From the NCBI GenBank assembly GCA_016293265.1, contig JAEDEN010000037.1:1-16788 (forward strand): a DNA stretch of 16,788 nucleotides, read 5' to 3'. Of this stretch, positions 1 through 7,510 are shown piece by piece. Source of the DNA: Oscillospiraceae bacterium. GTDB lineage: Bacteria; Bacillota; Clostridia; Oscillospirales; Oscillospiraceae. The position numbers and the translations under genes were made by a program. Each line of letters opens with the position of its first letter. The first letter of the stretch is position 1. The notes under the pieces were generated by a model. The model ran no database searches and had not been told where the DNA came from. It saw only the letters and a program-made list of their open reading frames with translations.

Positions 1-717
1 TACGCGCTTTCCACCTTCCTCATTCTTTTGAACGTGCCGCTGTTCCTTTTTGGCATGAAAAAACAGGGCATCCTTTTTACGCTCTACTCTGTCTGGGCGG
101 TTTTTATCTACTCCGCCGCCTCTTATGTCATCACCTATGTGCTGCCGGTGGATGTATCCGCCTCTTCACCCTTTGCGGGGACGGACCTTTTGCTCTGCGC
201 GGTTTTTGGCGGCCTGATTTCAGGCGTTGGCAGCGGCCTTACCATCCGCTTCGGCGGCGCCATCGATGGTGTTGAGGTTCTGGCGGTCATCTTTGCAAAA
301 CGGATCGGCATCACCGTGGGCACCTTCGTCATGATCTATAACGTGATCTTGTATCTCATCATTGGCTGTGTCTTTTCCAGTTGGATGCTGCCCCTGTATT
401 CCATCATCACCTACAGTATCGCCATCAAGGCGGTGGACTTCATCGTAGAAGGCCTGGACAAGGCCAAGTCCCTGATGATCATTACCACCAGGGAAGAGGA
501 GATCTGCCGTGCCATCTCCGATGAATTTGGCCGGGGCATCACCCAGATCGAGGTGAAGGGCTACTATTCCGGGGAAAAGAAATGCGCCATCTACTTCGTG
601 GTAAACCGTTTCCAGCTTGCAAAGCTGAAAACCATCATCCATGAGATTGATCCCCGGGCCTTCATCACGGTCAGTGAGATTTCCGACGTTCTGGGCACCA
701 GCTCCAAATCCGCATAG
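1..717 (+). CDS. YitT family membrane protein, 3' part (5' end outside window)
   Basis: This is a partial gene: the reading frame is open from base 1 (Tyr-Ala-Leu-Ser...) and runs to a TAG at 715-717, giving 238 visible residues. The visible part has several hydrophobic segments (YitT/DUF161 membrane domain, including a Gly-rich stretch GGLISGVGSGL and a GGAIDG motif). A soluble C-terminal DUF2179 domain of about 80 residues follows, beginning near ITTREEE and containing GRGITQIEVKGYYSG. YitT proteins are about 280 residues, so roughly 40 N-terminal residues are missing. The family is widespread in Firmicutes but its substrate or role is unsettled. A TTG at 28 is in frame but lies inside the membrane domain and should not be taken as the start. 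The gene is convergent with the AraC regulator, with only 5 bp between the stops. Confidence 0.9.
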   Translation, partial: YALSTFLILLNVPLFLFGMKKQGILFTLYSVWAVFIYSAASYVITYVLPVDVSASSPFAGTDLLLCAVFGGLISGVGSGLTIRFGGAIDGVEVLAVIFAKRIGITVGTFVMIYNVILYLIIGCVFSSWMLPLYSIITYSIAIKAVDFIVEGLDKAKSLMIITTREEEICRAISDEFGRGITQIEVKGYYSGEKKCAIYFVVNRFQLAKLKTIIHEIDPRAFITVSEISDVLGTSSKSA

Positions 718-722
718 GGGAT

Positions 723-1601
723 TCACCGGCTTTGCTGGATAAATTGCTTTGGCGTCATGCCGTATTTTTTCCGAAAGGCCCGGTAAAAGTAGGAAAGGTT
801 GTGGAAGCCGACGGAAAGCGCCACGTCCAAAATGGCTTGTTCCCCGGCGGCAAAGTGCTCCGCGGCTTTTTCCAGGCGCAGGCTTTTGATGTAATCTCCG
901 CAGGAGATGCCGGTGCAGCGCTTGAAAAAGCGCATGAAGTGGTATTCGCTGAAGTAGCAGGCGGTGGCCACGTCTGCGATGGAGAGGTCCTCGGCATAGT
1001 GGGCGGCGATGTATTCCAGCGCTGCCTTGATTTTCTGGCTGTGCTCTGTCCGCAGTTCCGAAAGCTGGGTGCTTTCCCGGCAGTGGGGAAGAAGCACCGC
1101 CAGAAGTGACAATAGTCTTGCGCGGATCACCAGCTCAAAGCCGGGGGACTGCTCACGCCACGCCCCGTCGATCTCGTGAAACAGATTCAGGGCTTCTTCG
1201 TAAGCCGGATGGCCCTTGCTGATGAGAAAAGGTGGGATCAGCTCCTGCTTCATGAGGGGGATAAGATAGCGGATGGAACAGATATCGCGGCTGTCGGCGC
1301 CAAGGAAATGCATATGGAATACATAGGTGTCCGAGCGCATCCGCTCCTTTGGGACGGTGATGGCATGGAGTATGGCCGGGGGCAGGAACACCAGGTCTCC
1401 CGCCCGGACGGTGTAGTCCTCCAACTGGATCTGATAGAGACAGCTCCCCTCCCGGACCAGGGTGAACTCCGCCTCCTCGTGCCAGTGGGCAAAGACGGCA
1501 TTTTCCCCAGGAGTGAGGGTCGTGGTATATTTTTGGAGGGGGAAGGCGGCCTCGCCGTGGCGGATCGTCTCCTTTTGCTCGGGCAGCGGAATGGGATGCA
1601 T
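723..1601 (-). CDS. AraC family transcriptional regulator with N-terminal cupin domain
   Basis: A 292-residue cytoplasmic DNA-binding regulator. Residues about 20-100 form a cupin-like sensor fold (the HWHEEAEF stretch at 39-46 and RAGDLVFLPP at 66-75 are typical). Residues about 190-290 are the double helix-turn-helix of the AraC family, including the second-helix signature around VGFHNLSYFYRAFRKKYGMTPKQF (264-287). The ATG at 1599-1601 is preceded by a GAGG ribosome binding site 8 nt away. It is divergent from the GH13 alpha-glucosidase gene with a 128-bp shared intergenic region. By family precedent it is therefore probably a sugar-responsive regulator of that gene. The ligand cannot be read from the sequence. 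Confidence 0.93.
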   Translation of the reverse strand: MHPIPLPEQKETIRHGEAAFPLQKYTTTLTPGENAVFAHWHEEAEFTLVREGSCLYQIQLEDYTVRAGDLVFLPPAILHAITVPKERMRSDTYVFHMHFLGADSRDICSIRYLIPLMKQELIPPFLISKGHPAYEEALNLFHEIDGAWREQSPGFELVIRARLLSLLAVLLPHCRESTQLSELRTEHSQKIKAALEYIAAHYAEDLSIADVATACYFSEYHFMRFFKRCTGISCGDYIKSLRLEKAAEHFAAGEQAILDVALSVGFHNLSYFYRAFRKKYGMTPKQFIQQSR

Positions 1602-1655
1602 GGCGTTACCTCACAATTAGAGCAGTTTTGTACAATTTGATGACGTAATAATGGA

Positions 1656-1684
1656 AGATTTTCGTCCTCCCTTTCCTCTATAAT
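1656..1684 (+). promoter_or_regulatory. Candidate promoter of the alpha-glucosidase gene (good -10, poor -35)
   Basis: A perfect TATAAT at 1679-1684 lies 45 bp before the GH13 start codon. No recognisable -35 hexamer sits 16-18 bp upstream (AGATTT at 1656-1661). A strong -10 with a weak -35 suits an activator-dependent promoter, and an AraC regulator is encoded divergently. An 8-bp palindrome TTGTACAA at 1628-1635 lies upstream and could be part of an operator. The role of the palindrome is conjecture. Confidence 0.45.
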
Positions 1685-1729
1685 AACAGCATCATACAAA
1701 AATGCAAGAAAAACCAAGGAGATGCTGCT

Positions 1730-3409
1730 ATGAAAAAAAGATGGTGGAACGATAAGATCGCCTACCAGATCTACCCCAAGAGCTTTTGCGATTCCAATGG
1801 TGACGGGATCGGTGACCTTGCAGGCATCCTCTCCAAACTGGATTACCTGAAGGAGCTGGGGGTGGATATCATCTGGCTCTCGCCCATCTACCGCTCCCCC
1901 TTTGTGGACCAGGGCTACGATATTGCCGACTACTATGCCATCGCCGAGGAATTCGGTACCATGGAGGAGTTCGACACCCTTCTGGCGGAGACGAAAAAGC
2001 GGGGTATGTACCTTATCATGGACCTGGTGGTGAACCACTGCTCCGACCAGCACCAGTGGTTCCAAAAAGCGCTGGCCGATCCCGATGGGGAATATGCCCA
2101 GCGGTTCTGGTTCGTCAAGGGCAAGGACGGCAATCCCCCCAGCAATTACCGCTCCTACTTTGGCGGCAGCGCCTGGGAACAGGTCCCAGGCACGGAGGAC
2201 AGGTACTACCTCCATATGTTCGCCAAAGAGCAGCCTGACCTGAACTGGGAAAACCCGGTGGTGCGGGAGAAAATTTTTAGCATGGTGAACTGGTGGCTGG
2301 ATAAGGGCCTTGCAGGCTTCCGCATCGACGCCATCATTAATATCAAGAAAATCCCCACCTTCCCCTCTTATGCTCCGGATGGCCCTGACGGCCTTGCAAG
2401 CTGTGTGCATATGGTGCATGAGGCCCAGGGGGTGGGAGCCCTTTTGAAAGAGCTTAAGGAAAAGACCTTTGACCGCTGCGGTGCCTTTACCGTGGGGGAG
2501 GTCTTTGACATGAAGCCCCAGGAACTGGTGGACTTCGTGGGAGAGGATGGCTACTTTTCCTCCATGTTCGATTTCAGCGCCCATGAGCTGACCTTCGGTG
2601 AACATGGTTGGTACGATTCCAAGCCCATTTCCTTCCGCCCCTGGCGGGATACCATTTTTGCTTCTCAGAAGAAGATGCTGGGTGTGGGTTTCCTCTCCAA
2701 CATCATCGAAAACCATGACGAGCCCCGGGGTGCCAGCCGGTATCTTCCCTCCTATGCCCAAAATGAGATGGGCAAGAAGCTGCTGGCCACCACCTACCTG
2801 CTCCTCCGGGGCATCCCCTTTCTCTACCAGGGCCAGGAGATCGGCATGACCAACTGCCGCCGGAGCGACATCTCCGAGTATGACGACATCTCTACCCGGG
2901 ACCAGTACCGGTGGGCTCTGGAGGCGGGCTGCACGAAAGAGCAGGCGCTTCAGTGCTGCTACGAAAACAGCCGGGACAATTCCCGCACCCCCATGCAGTG
3001 GTCCGATGCGCCCAACGCCGGCTTTACCACGGGAAAGCCCTGGCTTGCCGTGAATCCCAATTACCGGGAGATCAACGTGGCGGAGCAGGAGAGCCGTCCC
3101 GACTCCGTGCTGAACTATTACCGCAAGCTCATCGCCCTGCGGAAGAATGACGCCTTCCGGGAGACCTTCACCTATGGCGCCCTTGCTCCCATCCTTGAAG
3201 AGGAACCCTTCATTTTCGCCTATATCCGGGAAAACCAGGAAAGCGGCCAGCGGATTCTGGTGATCGGCAATTACGGCGACGCGCCCCGTACCCTTTCCAT
3301 CGGCGGGATGAGGGAACTGCTGCTTTCCAACTGTGGCAGGGAAGAGGTAAAGGGCGGTACCCTTACCCTGGCCCCCTGCGAAAGCGCCGTGATCCTTCTC
3401 TGGGCCTGA
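1730..3409 (+). CDS. GH13 alpha-glucosidase (oligo-1,6-glucosidase / maltase group)
   Basis: A 559-residue glycoside hydrolase family 13 enzyme that cleaves terminal alpha-glucosidic bonds of small oligosaccharides. It has no signal peptide, so it acts in the cytoplasm on imported sugar. Visible signatures are the calcium-site loop DSNGDGIGD (21-29), VVNHCSD (100-106), QPDLNW (168-173), which is typical of the oligo-1,6-glucosidase subfamily, the nucleophile Asp200 in GFRIDAI, the acid/base Glu257 in FTVGEV, and the transition-state stabiliser Asp330 in NIIENHDEPR. The residue after the nucleophile is Ala, where classical oligo-1,6-glucosidases have Val, so linkage preference (1,6 versus 1,4, or trehalose-6-phosphate) is open. 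The length fits the family. The start is set by AAGGAG at 1716-1721, 8 nt before the ATG. It is divergent from an AraC regulator. Confidence 0.93.
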   Translation: MKKRWWNDKIAYQIYPKSFCDSNGDGIGDLAGILSKLDYLKELGVDIIWLSPIYRSPFVDQGYDIADYYAIAEEFGTMEEFDTLLAETKKRGMYLIMDLVVNHCSDQHQWFQKALADPDGEYAQRFWFVKGKDGNPPSNYRSYFGGSAWEQVPGTEDRYYLHMFAKEQPDLNWENPVVREKIFSMVNWWLDKGLAGFRIDAIINIKKIPTFPSYAPDGPDGLASCVHMVHEAQGVGALLKELKEKTFDRCGAFTVGEVFDMKPQELVDFVGEDGYFSSMFDFSAHELTFGEHGWYDSKPISFRPWRDTIFASQKKMLGVGFLSNIIENHDEPRGASRYLPSYAQNEMGKKLLATTYLLLRGIPFLYQGQEIGMTNCRRSDISEYDDISTRDQYRWALEAGCTKEQALQCCYENSRDNSRTPMQWSDAPNAGFTTGKPWLAVNPNYREINVAEQESRPDSVLNYYRKLIALRKNDAFRETFTYGALAPILEEEPFIFAYIRENQESGQRILVIGNYGDAPRTLSIGGMRELLLSNCGREEVKGGTLTLAPCESAVILLWA

Positions 3410-3425
3410 ACCTTTTGAAAAAAGC

Positions 3426-3469
3426 ACACCCGTGCCTGTGGGAAAACCATGGGCACGGGTGTATTTTTA
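3426..3469. terminator. Bidirectional rho-independent terminator
   Basis: An 11-bp outer stem (ACACCCGTGCC at 3426-3436 pairing with 3452-3462) continues through an inner wobble-containing stem to a GAAAA loop. On the + strand it is followed by TATTTTTAT. On the - strand the same stem is followed by GCTTTTTTC. It therefore ends both the alpha-glucosidase gene and the convergent sigma/anti-sigma operon. Confidence 0.9.
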
Positions 3470-3513
3470 TGGATCATGGAATACTGTGACAACACATTTG
3501 AGAGGTATGGGAT

Positions 3514-4233
3514 TCAGTCCACGGCATCCCAGATGGCGTTCAACCGGCCCCTGTCCAGGGTGCTCCGGTCCCGCTCATAGTAGAACCCGTAGACCGTACC
3601 ATCCGTTTTCAGAAGCGGAGTCACAAGGGGAGGGCTTTCCAATGTTACGGTGTCCTCACCGCTTTGGATCACGATGTGACAGGCGTCCGGAATATCCACT
3701 ACTTCCGTCCAGCAGGTGGTATGCACCAACCGGGACTGCTGGTACAGGTATCCCGCCTGCCCGGCCAGCAGGACAGCCAGCACAGCGGCGATGGCGGCGT
3801 TTTTCCGCCAGGCGTGTTTTTTTGCGGTTCGGCGCAGCAGGACAGCCAGCCAGATCAGTGTCAGTACAGGCACCAGAAGAGAGCCAATGGTATATACCTC
3901 GTGGAATCCATAGGAGAAATTCCGGTAATCACCGGAAGCGGCTAAGATGTCCTGCCAGAGATAGACCAGCCAGTACAAAACGATGGCGGTGATACCCGCG
4001 GCGCTGCCCAGTGCTCGCTTGCTGATGCTCCACGCGGCCTCTCTTAAAACCTCCTCTCCCTTTTGAGGGGGGACGGTCTCCTCCGGCCATCCGGCCTGCA
4101 TACGTTCTAAAAGGAGGCCGCAATTGTCACATTCCCCGATATGCTCCTCCACAAGCCGTCGGCTCTCATCACTGCACACATGGTCCAGATAGAGGGGCAG
4201 CAGATCTCCGACAATATCGCATACTTTTTCCAT
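3514..4233 (-). CDS. Zinc-finger anti-sigma factor, membrane protein (zf-HC2)
   Basis: A 239-residue putative anti-sigma factor that should hold the adjacent ECF sigma factor inactive at the membrane. The cytoplasmic N-terminus carries the ZAS/zf-HC2 motif His31-x3-Cys35-x2-Cys38, preceded by the typical LLPLYLD...CSDESR stretch with Cys5. Three hydrophobic segments follow at about 77-98, 114-133 and 145-164. This places the last 75 residues outside the cell, as expected for a sensor. The ATG at 4231-4233 follows the sigma stop codon by one base, which suggests translational coupling, and has a GAGGAG site upstream within the sigma gene. The signal sensed is not evident. Confidence 0.88.
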   Translation of the reverse strand: MEKVCDIVGDLLPLYLDHVCSDESRRLVEEHIGECDNCGLLLERMQAGWPEETVPPQKGEEVLREAAWSISKRALGSAAGITAIVLYWLVYLWQDILAASGDYRNFSYGFHEVYTIGSLLVPVLTLIWLAVLLRRTAKKHAWRKNAAIAAVLAVLLAGQAGYLYQQSRLVHTTCWTEVVDIPDACHIVIQSGEDTVTLESPPLVTPLLKTDGTVYGFYYERDRSTLDRGRLNAIWDAVD

Positions 4234-4234
4234 G

Positions 4235-4708
4235 CTATCTTCTCCTCTCTTCCAGCATCTGCCGGAGCTTCATCCTGGAGCGGTAAAAGGTCACACGCGC
4301 CCAGCTCTCACTTTTGCCATACTGGTGGGCCAGCTCGCTATAAGAAAAATCGCCCAAAGCTTTTTTCAGAAAAACCGTCCGGTAGGGTTCTTCCAAATGG
4401 TGGATCAGCTCCACCCATTCCCACAGCTGGGGATCCTGGATCCCCTTTTCCACTGGGGGAAGGGGGGTATCCCGCCGGTGCTTCTTCCTTTCTGCCAGCC
4501 ATGTGTTTTTGGCGATCTGACACAGCCAAACCGATAGCTTACATTCTCCCCGGTAGCTGTCGATGTTCAGCAAGGCCTTAACAAACGTGTCCTGGGTGAT
4601 ATCCTCCGCTTCCTGAGCAGGACAGCCCATGCGAAGCAAATACCGGTAAACAAAGGGGGCATTTTCCCGGTATACGGCTTCAAAGCTTTGTTGATTTTCC
4701 GAAGCCAT
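4235..4708 (-). CDS. ECF-family RNA polymerase sigma factor
   Basis: A sigma-70 family ECF factor of 157 residues from the chosen start. Region 2 is visible around AEDITQDTFVKALLNIDSYRG (core binding and -10 recognition). Region 4 is visible around LEEPYRTVFLKKALGDFSYSELA followed by the helix-turn-helix GKSESWARVTFYRSRMKLR (-35 recognition). There are two in-frame ATGs, at 4714 and 4708. The AGGAGG (complement of 4715-4720) touches the first directly but is 6 nt from the second, so 4708 is the better start. It forms an operon with the downstream anti-sigma gene. It is probably autoregulated (see the promoter at 4738-4767). The regulon is unknown. Confidence 0.9.
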   Translation of the reverse strand: MASENQQSFEAVYRENAPFVYRYLLRMGCPAQEAEDITQDTFVKALLNIDSYRGECKLSVWLCQIAKNTWLAERKKHRRDTPLPPVEKGIQDPQLWEWVELIHHLEEPYRTVFLKKALGDFSYSELAHQYGKSESWARVTFYRSRMKLRQMLEERRR

Positions 4709-4737
4709 GGGCATCCTCCTCTCTTTTTCCTTGCTTC

Positions 4738-4767
4738 TATGACTGCGGCGGCAAGCATTTTGTTACA
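4738..4767 (-). promoter_or_regulatory. Candidate ECF-type autoregulatory promoter of the sigma/anti-sigma operon
   Basis: On the - strand TGTAACAAAA (hexamer complement of 4762-4767) resembles the AAC-containing -35 box of ECF sigma promoters. Sixteen bases later comes CAGTCATA (complement of about 4738-4745), resembling a GTC-type -10. It lies about 30-60 bp before the sigma start, where an autoregulatory promoter is expected. No sigma-A promoter is evident nearby. Confidence 0.5.
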
Positions 4768-4809
4768 GGCATTTTAAAAATTTTGGAAAAGCTTTTTCAG
4801 GGCATGGAA

Positions 4810-4837
4810 AACGGCATGGCCCAAGGGCCATGCCGTT
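4810..4837 (-). terminator. Terminator hairpin after the DAACS symporter gene
   Basis: A perfect 13-bp inverted repeat (AACGGCATGGCCC at 4810-4822 and its complement at 4825-4837) with a 2-base spacer lies 41 bp beyond the symporter stop. On the - strand it is followed by a short T run (TTTTCC), so termination may be imperfect. It separates the symporter gene from the sigma operon on the same strand. Confidence 0.7.
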
Positions 4838-4877
4838 CCGGAAAACCATATAACGGTCTGATGTGCAAGGCGGAAGC

Positions 4878-6071
4878 TTACAGGACGGGGCTCTGGAGGT
4901 GTTCGTCCTTGAGGCCATGCTTTTCAGCATAGCCGGTGAGCATCAAAGTCAGGGCGCCGTCACCGGTGACGTTGCAGGCGGTGCCGAAGCTATCCTGCAG
5001 GGCGAAGATGGCCAGCATCAAGGCCGTGCCGGCGTCGTCGAAGCCCAGAACGCCGGTGATGAGGCCCAGGGAGGCCATGACGGTGCCGCCGGGGACGCCG
5101 GGGGCGCCGATGGCGAAAATGCCCAGCAACAGGCAGAAGAGGATCATGGTGCCAAAGCTGGGGAGGGTGCCATAGAGGATCTTGGAGATGGTCATGCAGA
5201 AGAAGACCTCAGTGAGGACGGAACCGCAGAGGTGGATGTTGGCGAACAGGGGGATGCCAAAGCTCACCATGTCCTTGCGCAGGACCTTGCTCTTGCGGGC
5301 GCAATCCAGGGCAACGGCCAAAGTGGCGGCGCTGGACATGGTGCCCACGGCGGTGAGGTAAGCGGGGCCGTAGTGGCGGAGGACTTCCCAGGGATTCTTG
5401 CCGGAATAGAGGCCTGCCAGCAGATACAGCACAGCCAGCCAGATGTAGTGACCGGCCATGACGATCAGGATGATCTGGAGGAAGGCGGGGAGCTGATGAG
5501 TAATCATCCCCTCATAGCTGAGGTTGCAGAAGGTGGCGGCGATGTAGAAGGGCAGGACGGGGATGATGATCTTGGAGACGATGTCCAGAACAATGTTCTG
5601 GAACTCGGCCAGCAGGTCGCAGGTCTTCTGGCTCTTGGTCCAGGTGGCGGCAAGGCCTACCAGGACGCTGAGAACCAGGGCGCTCATCACAGGCATGATC
5701 TGGGGAATGTTCAGTTCGAACACCACCGCGGGCAGATCGCGCAGGCCGGCGACTTCAGTCTCGATGGACAGGTGGGGGATCAGGGCGTAGCCGGCGCCGG
5801 TAGATGCCAGGGCCGCGCAGATGGAAGAGACGTAGGCGATGACGATGGCAACGCCCAGCAGGCGGGATGCGTTGCGGCCCAGCTTGGTGATGGACGGTGC
5901 GATGAAGCCGATGATAATCAGGGGCACGCAGAAGGTGATGAGCTGACCCATGATGTACTGCAGGGTCACCACAACTTTCATGATGCTCTCCGTAAAGACC
6001 TGACCCAGAAGTACGCCGACGACGATTCCGAGGATCAGACGGAAGGGAAGGCTGCTAAACAGTTTTTTCAT
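4878..6071 (-). CDS. DAACS-family (dicarboxylate/amino acid:cation) symporter with altered binding motifs
   Basis: A 397-residue polytopic membrane transporter of the SDF/DAACS fold that includes GltPh, GltT and SstT. The start ATG at 6069-6071 has AGGAGG 6 nt upstream; seven in-frame residues before it are not needed. Family landmarks are the serine-rich hairpin GTMSSAATLAVAL (243-255), the second hairpin IGAPGVPGGTVMASLG (321-336), and the last helix with Asp360 and Asn367-Val-Thr-Gly-Asp371. Two hallmark features differ. The NMDGT sodium-site motif reads HLCGS (280-284). The Arg that binds an acidic side chain in glutamate/aspartate carriers is Gly363. A neutral amino acid or another substrate, possibly with altered ion coupling, is more likely than glutamate. 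It is a single-gene unit with its own terminator. Confidence 0.87.
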   Translation of the reverse strand: MKKLFSSLPFRLILGIVVGVLLGQVFTESIMKVVVTLQYIMGQLITFCVPLIIIGFIAPSITKLGRNASRLLGVAIVIAYVSSICAALASTGAGYALIPHLSIETEVAGLRDLPAVVFELNIPQIMPVMSALVLSVLVGLAATWTKSQKTCDLLAEFQNIVLDIVSKIIIPVLPFYIAATFCNLSYEGMITHQLPAFLQIILIVMAGHYIWLAVLYLLAGLYSGKNPWEVLRHYGPAYLTAVGTMSSAATLAVALDCARKSKVLRKDMVSFGIPLFANIHLCGSVLTEVFFCMTISKILYGTLPSFGTMILFCLLLGIFAIGAPGVPGGTVMASLGLITGVLGFDDAGTALMLAIFALQDSFGTACNVTGDGALTLMLTGYAEKHGLKDEHLQSPVL

Positions 6072-6136
6072 GCTATTCCTCCTAAAACACAAGATACGGT
6101 GAGGCAGCAGCGGTATTTCGACACGATTCCGCGAAA

Positions 6137-6165
6137 TCCCTATGCGCCTTATTTTTAATGTACAA
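6137..6165 (-). promoter_or_regulatory. Weak candidate promoter for the DAACS symporter
   Basis: On the - strand TTGTAC (complement of 6160-6165) is followed after 17 bp by TAGGGA (complement of 6137-6142), about 65 bp before the start codon. The -35 is reasonable but the -10 is poor. It is listed only because nothing better is visible. Confidence 0.25.
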
Positions 6166-6280
6166 CTTTTCGGCGGACTTTACAAGGTGTTTTTGTCCTT
6201 GGGAGATCTTTTCTTCCGTCAGGCTTGGATAGCCTCTGCCATTTCCGGCGGCCGCTTTGGGCGGTGTGAATTACCGGAAA

Positions 6281-6310
6281 ACGGCCTGTCCTGCCACCAG
6301 GGGAGGCCGT
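6281..6310. repeat. GC-rich inverted repeat (hairpin) of unknown role
   Basis: ACGGCCT at 6281-6287 pairs with AGGCCGT at 6304-6310, and most of the intervening bases also pair (CCTG with CAGG), leaving a CCAC loop. It has no T run, so it does not look like a terminator. It lies between a terminator and the symporter promoter region, and could be a protein-binding or REP-like element. Confidence 0.45.
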
Positions 6311-6324
6311 CCCCGGAAGAGCCA

Positions 6325-6359
6325 ACGAAAAAAGAACCGTTCACCGTGAACGGCTCTTT
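6325..6359 (-). terminator. Rho-independent terminator of the DUF2935 gene
   Basis: A 13-bp stem (6331-6343 pairing with 6347-6359, with one G-T wobble on the - strand) and a 3-base loop is followed on the - strand by CTTTTTTCG. It starts 34 bp after the DUF2935 stop codon. Confidence 0.9.
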
Positions 6360-6393
6360 CTGCGCTCTGAATGGGGAAAACAGGCCAGGTCGG

Positions 6394-7287
6394 TTATTCG
6401 CTCAGAAGCCTGATATAATGGTTGGCCTCCCGCAGCACGTGGTCGGCCAGCAGGGGCAAGATCACGGAGCGGATCCTGCACTCCTGGATCCCCTTGGCAC
6501 CTGCGGCTTTAAAGTCGCGGAATTTGCAGGTCTGCTCCAGCAGGCCTTTTGTGATGGTCTTGTCATGGGCGCTGCGGCAGCTTTCCAGCAACCGCCGGTA
6601 ATCCTTTGCAAAAGAGTCGGCGGTTTCGATCAGCTCGTTTTCCGCCGGGTCCAGCAGGCCCCGTATGAACAGCGCGTGTTCCATCATGATCTGGTTCCAG
6701 AAGCGCTCCATCTGTCCCATGGTCTGGGAGTCCAGGTCGCCGTCTGTTTCCAACAGGCACACGTATTCCCGGTACAGCTTCGCTTCCCGCAGAATGTGCT
6801 CAATGAGGAGGGGATAGTTCATAGTGAACATCCGGCAGTTCAGAACATGGGATAATGTGTGCTCTTTCAGTGCGATCAGGCCATCCAGAAGCTGGCCTGC
6901 CCGCTGGTTCAGCGCCTGAACCTTCCTGCGCAGGTCGGAGACCGTACCGCCTGAACCGCGGCAGCGCAGGCGCGCTTCCTGGAGGGTGATGTTTTGGTTG
7001 ATGCCGATGCCGGTTAACCGTTCGGTCTGCTGCTCGGCGCGGAGGGTAAAGGGGGTGAACACTTCTCCCGAGGCCAGCGCCTCCTTGCTCACGATGCCGT
7101 CGCTGAGATGGATGGCCTGCTGGAGCAGCGCCTCAAATCCTTGCATGAAGGATTCCGCGCGCTTGGCGAAGGCGGCGTCCGCAGGGGTAAAGGCTGCCAT
7201 GAGAAACAGCGAATGTTCTTTCATAATACGGGCAAAGAATAAATGAAGCTCCAATGAAAGGACCGTGTAACGATCATATTGATGCAT
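6394..7287 (-). CDS. DUF2935 domain-containing protein
   Basis: A 297-residue soluble, mostly alpha-helical protein with the two-fold internal repeat of the DUF2935 family found in spore-forming Firmicutes. Each half has paired acidic and histidine residues on helices: Glu13, His15, Glu24-His25 in the first half, and Glu163-His164, Glu168, Glu203-His204, His283, Glu287, His290 in the second. This pattern resembles a ferritin-like or hemerythrin-like metal-binding helical bundle, but function is not established. The ATG at 7285-7287 has GGAG 13 nt upstream, a rather long spacing, so translation may be modest. It has its own terminator, so it appears to be a single-gene unit on the same strand as glyA but not clearly in operon with it. 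Confidence 0.85.
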   Translation of the reverse strand: MHQYDRYTVLSLELHLFFARIMKEHSLFLMAAFTPADAAFAKRAESFMQGFEALLQQAIHLSDGIVSKEALASGEVFTPFTLRAEQQTERLTGIGINQNITLQEARLRCRGSGGTVSDLRRKVQALNQRAGQLLDGLIALKEHTLSHVLNCRMFTMNYPLLIEHILREAKLYREYVCLLETDGDLDSQTMGQMERFWNQIMMEHALFIRGLLDPAENELIETADSFAKDYRRLLESCRSAHDKTITKGLLEQTCKFRDFKAAGAKGIQECRIRSVILPLLADHVLREANHYIRLLSE

Positions 7288-7510
7288 GACGGGATTTTCA
7301 CTCCTTCCGCATGATGCGCTGCTTCATCCTATGAGAAGCGTATGGGAAAGGTGCGGGAGGAGACGGATTCCCTCTGCGGCGAATACCCGCATCGCGCAGC
7401 TCCGCATTTATGGTGGGGCATACATAACAGAGCCGTCCCAAAATCAGCTCTTGCAGAGTCGATGCTGCGCATCAGCGGGCATGGCCCCAGCCGTCTGGAG
7501 AGACTGTTCC
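7288..7510. other. 223-bp GC-rich intergenic region between glyA and the DUF2935 gene
   Basis: No gene is supported. There are only weak inverted repeats (for example GATGC...GCATC around 7461-7473) and no clear rho-independent terminator after glyA, so glyA transcripts could reach the DUF2935 gene. The unusually GC-rich, structured sequence may be a dispersed non-coding repeat, which cannot be decided from one copy. Confidence 0.4.

Larger units (their letters stand above)
6072..6393. other. 322-bp intergenic region between the symporter and DUF2935 genes
   Basis: No gene is supported here. On the - strand it holds the terminator of the DUF2935 gene (about 6325-6359), a GC-rich hairpin (6281-6310), a weak promoter candidate for the symporter (6137-6165) and that gene's ribosome binding site just above 6071. 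The overlapping open frames are short and lack coding character. Confidence 0.6.

Noticed and set aside
28..30. TTG at 28 as the start of the YitT protein
   Set aside because: The frame is open to base 1 and residues before it continue the membrane domain, so the gene starts outside the window.
1250..3427. 725-codon open frame on the - strand opposite the alpha-glucosidase
   Set aside because: It is a GC-driven shadow of a clear GH13 gene on the other strand, extending into the AraC gene in another frame, with no recognisable domain.
4863..6158. 431-codon open frame on the + strand opposite the symporter
   Set aside because: Low-complexity Gly/Asp/Gln/His-rich translation, antisense to a well supported membrane protein gene; no ribosome binding site.
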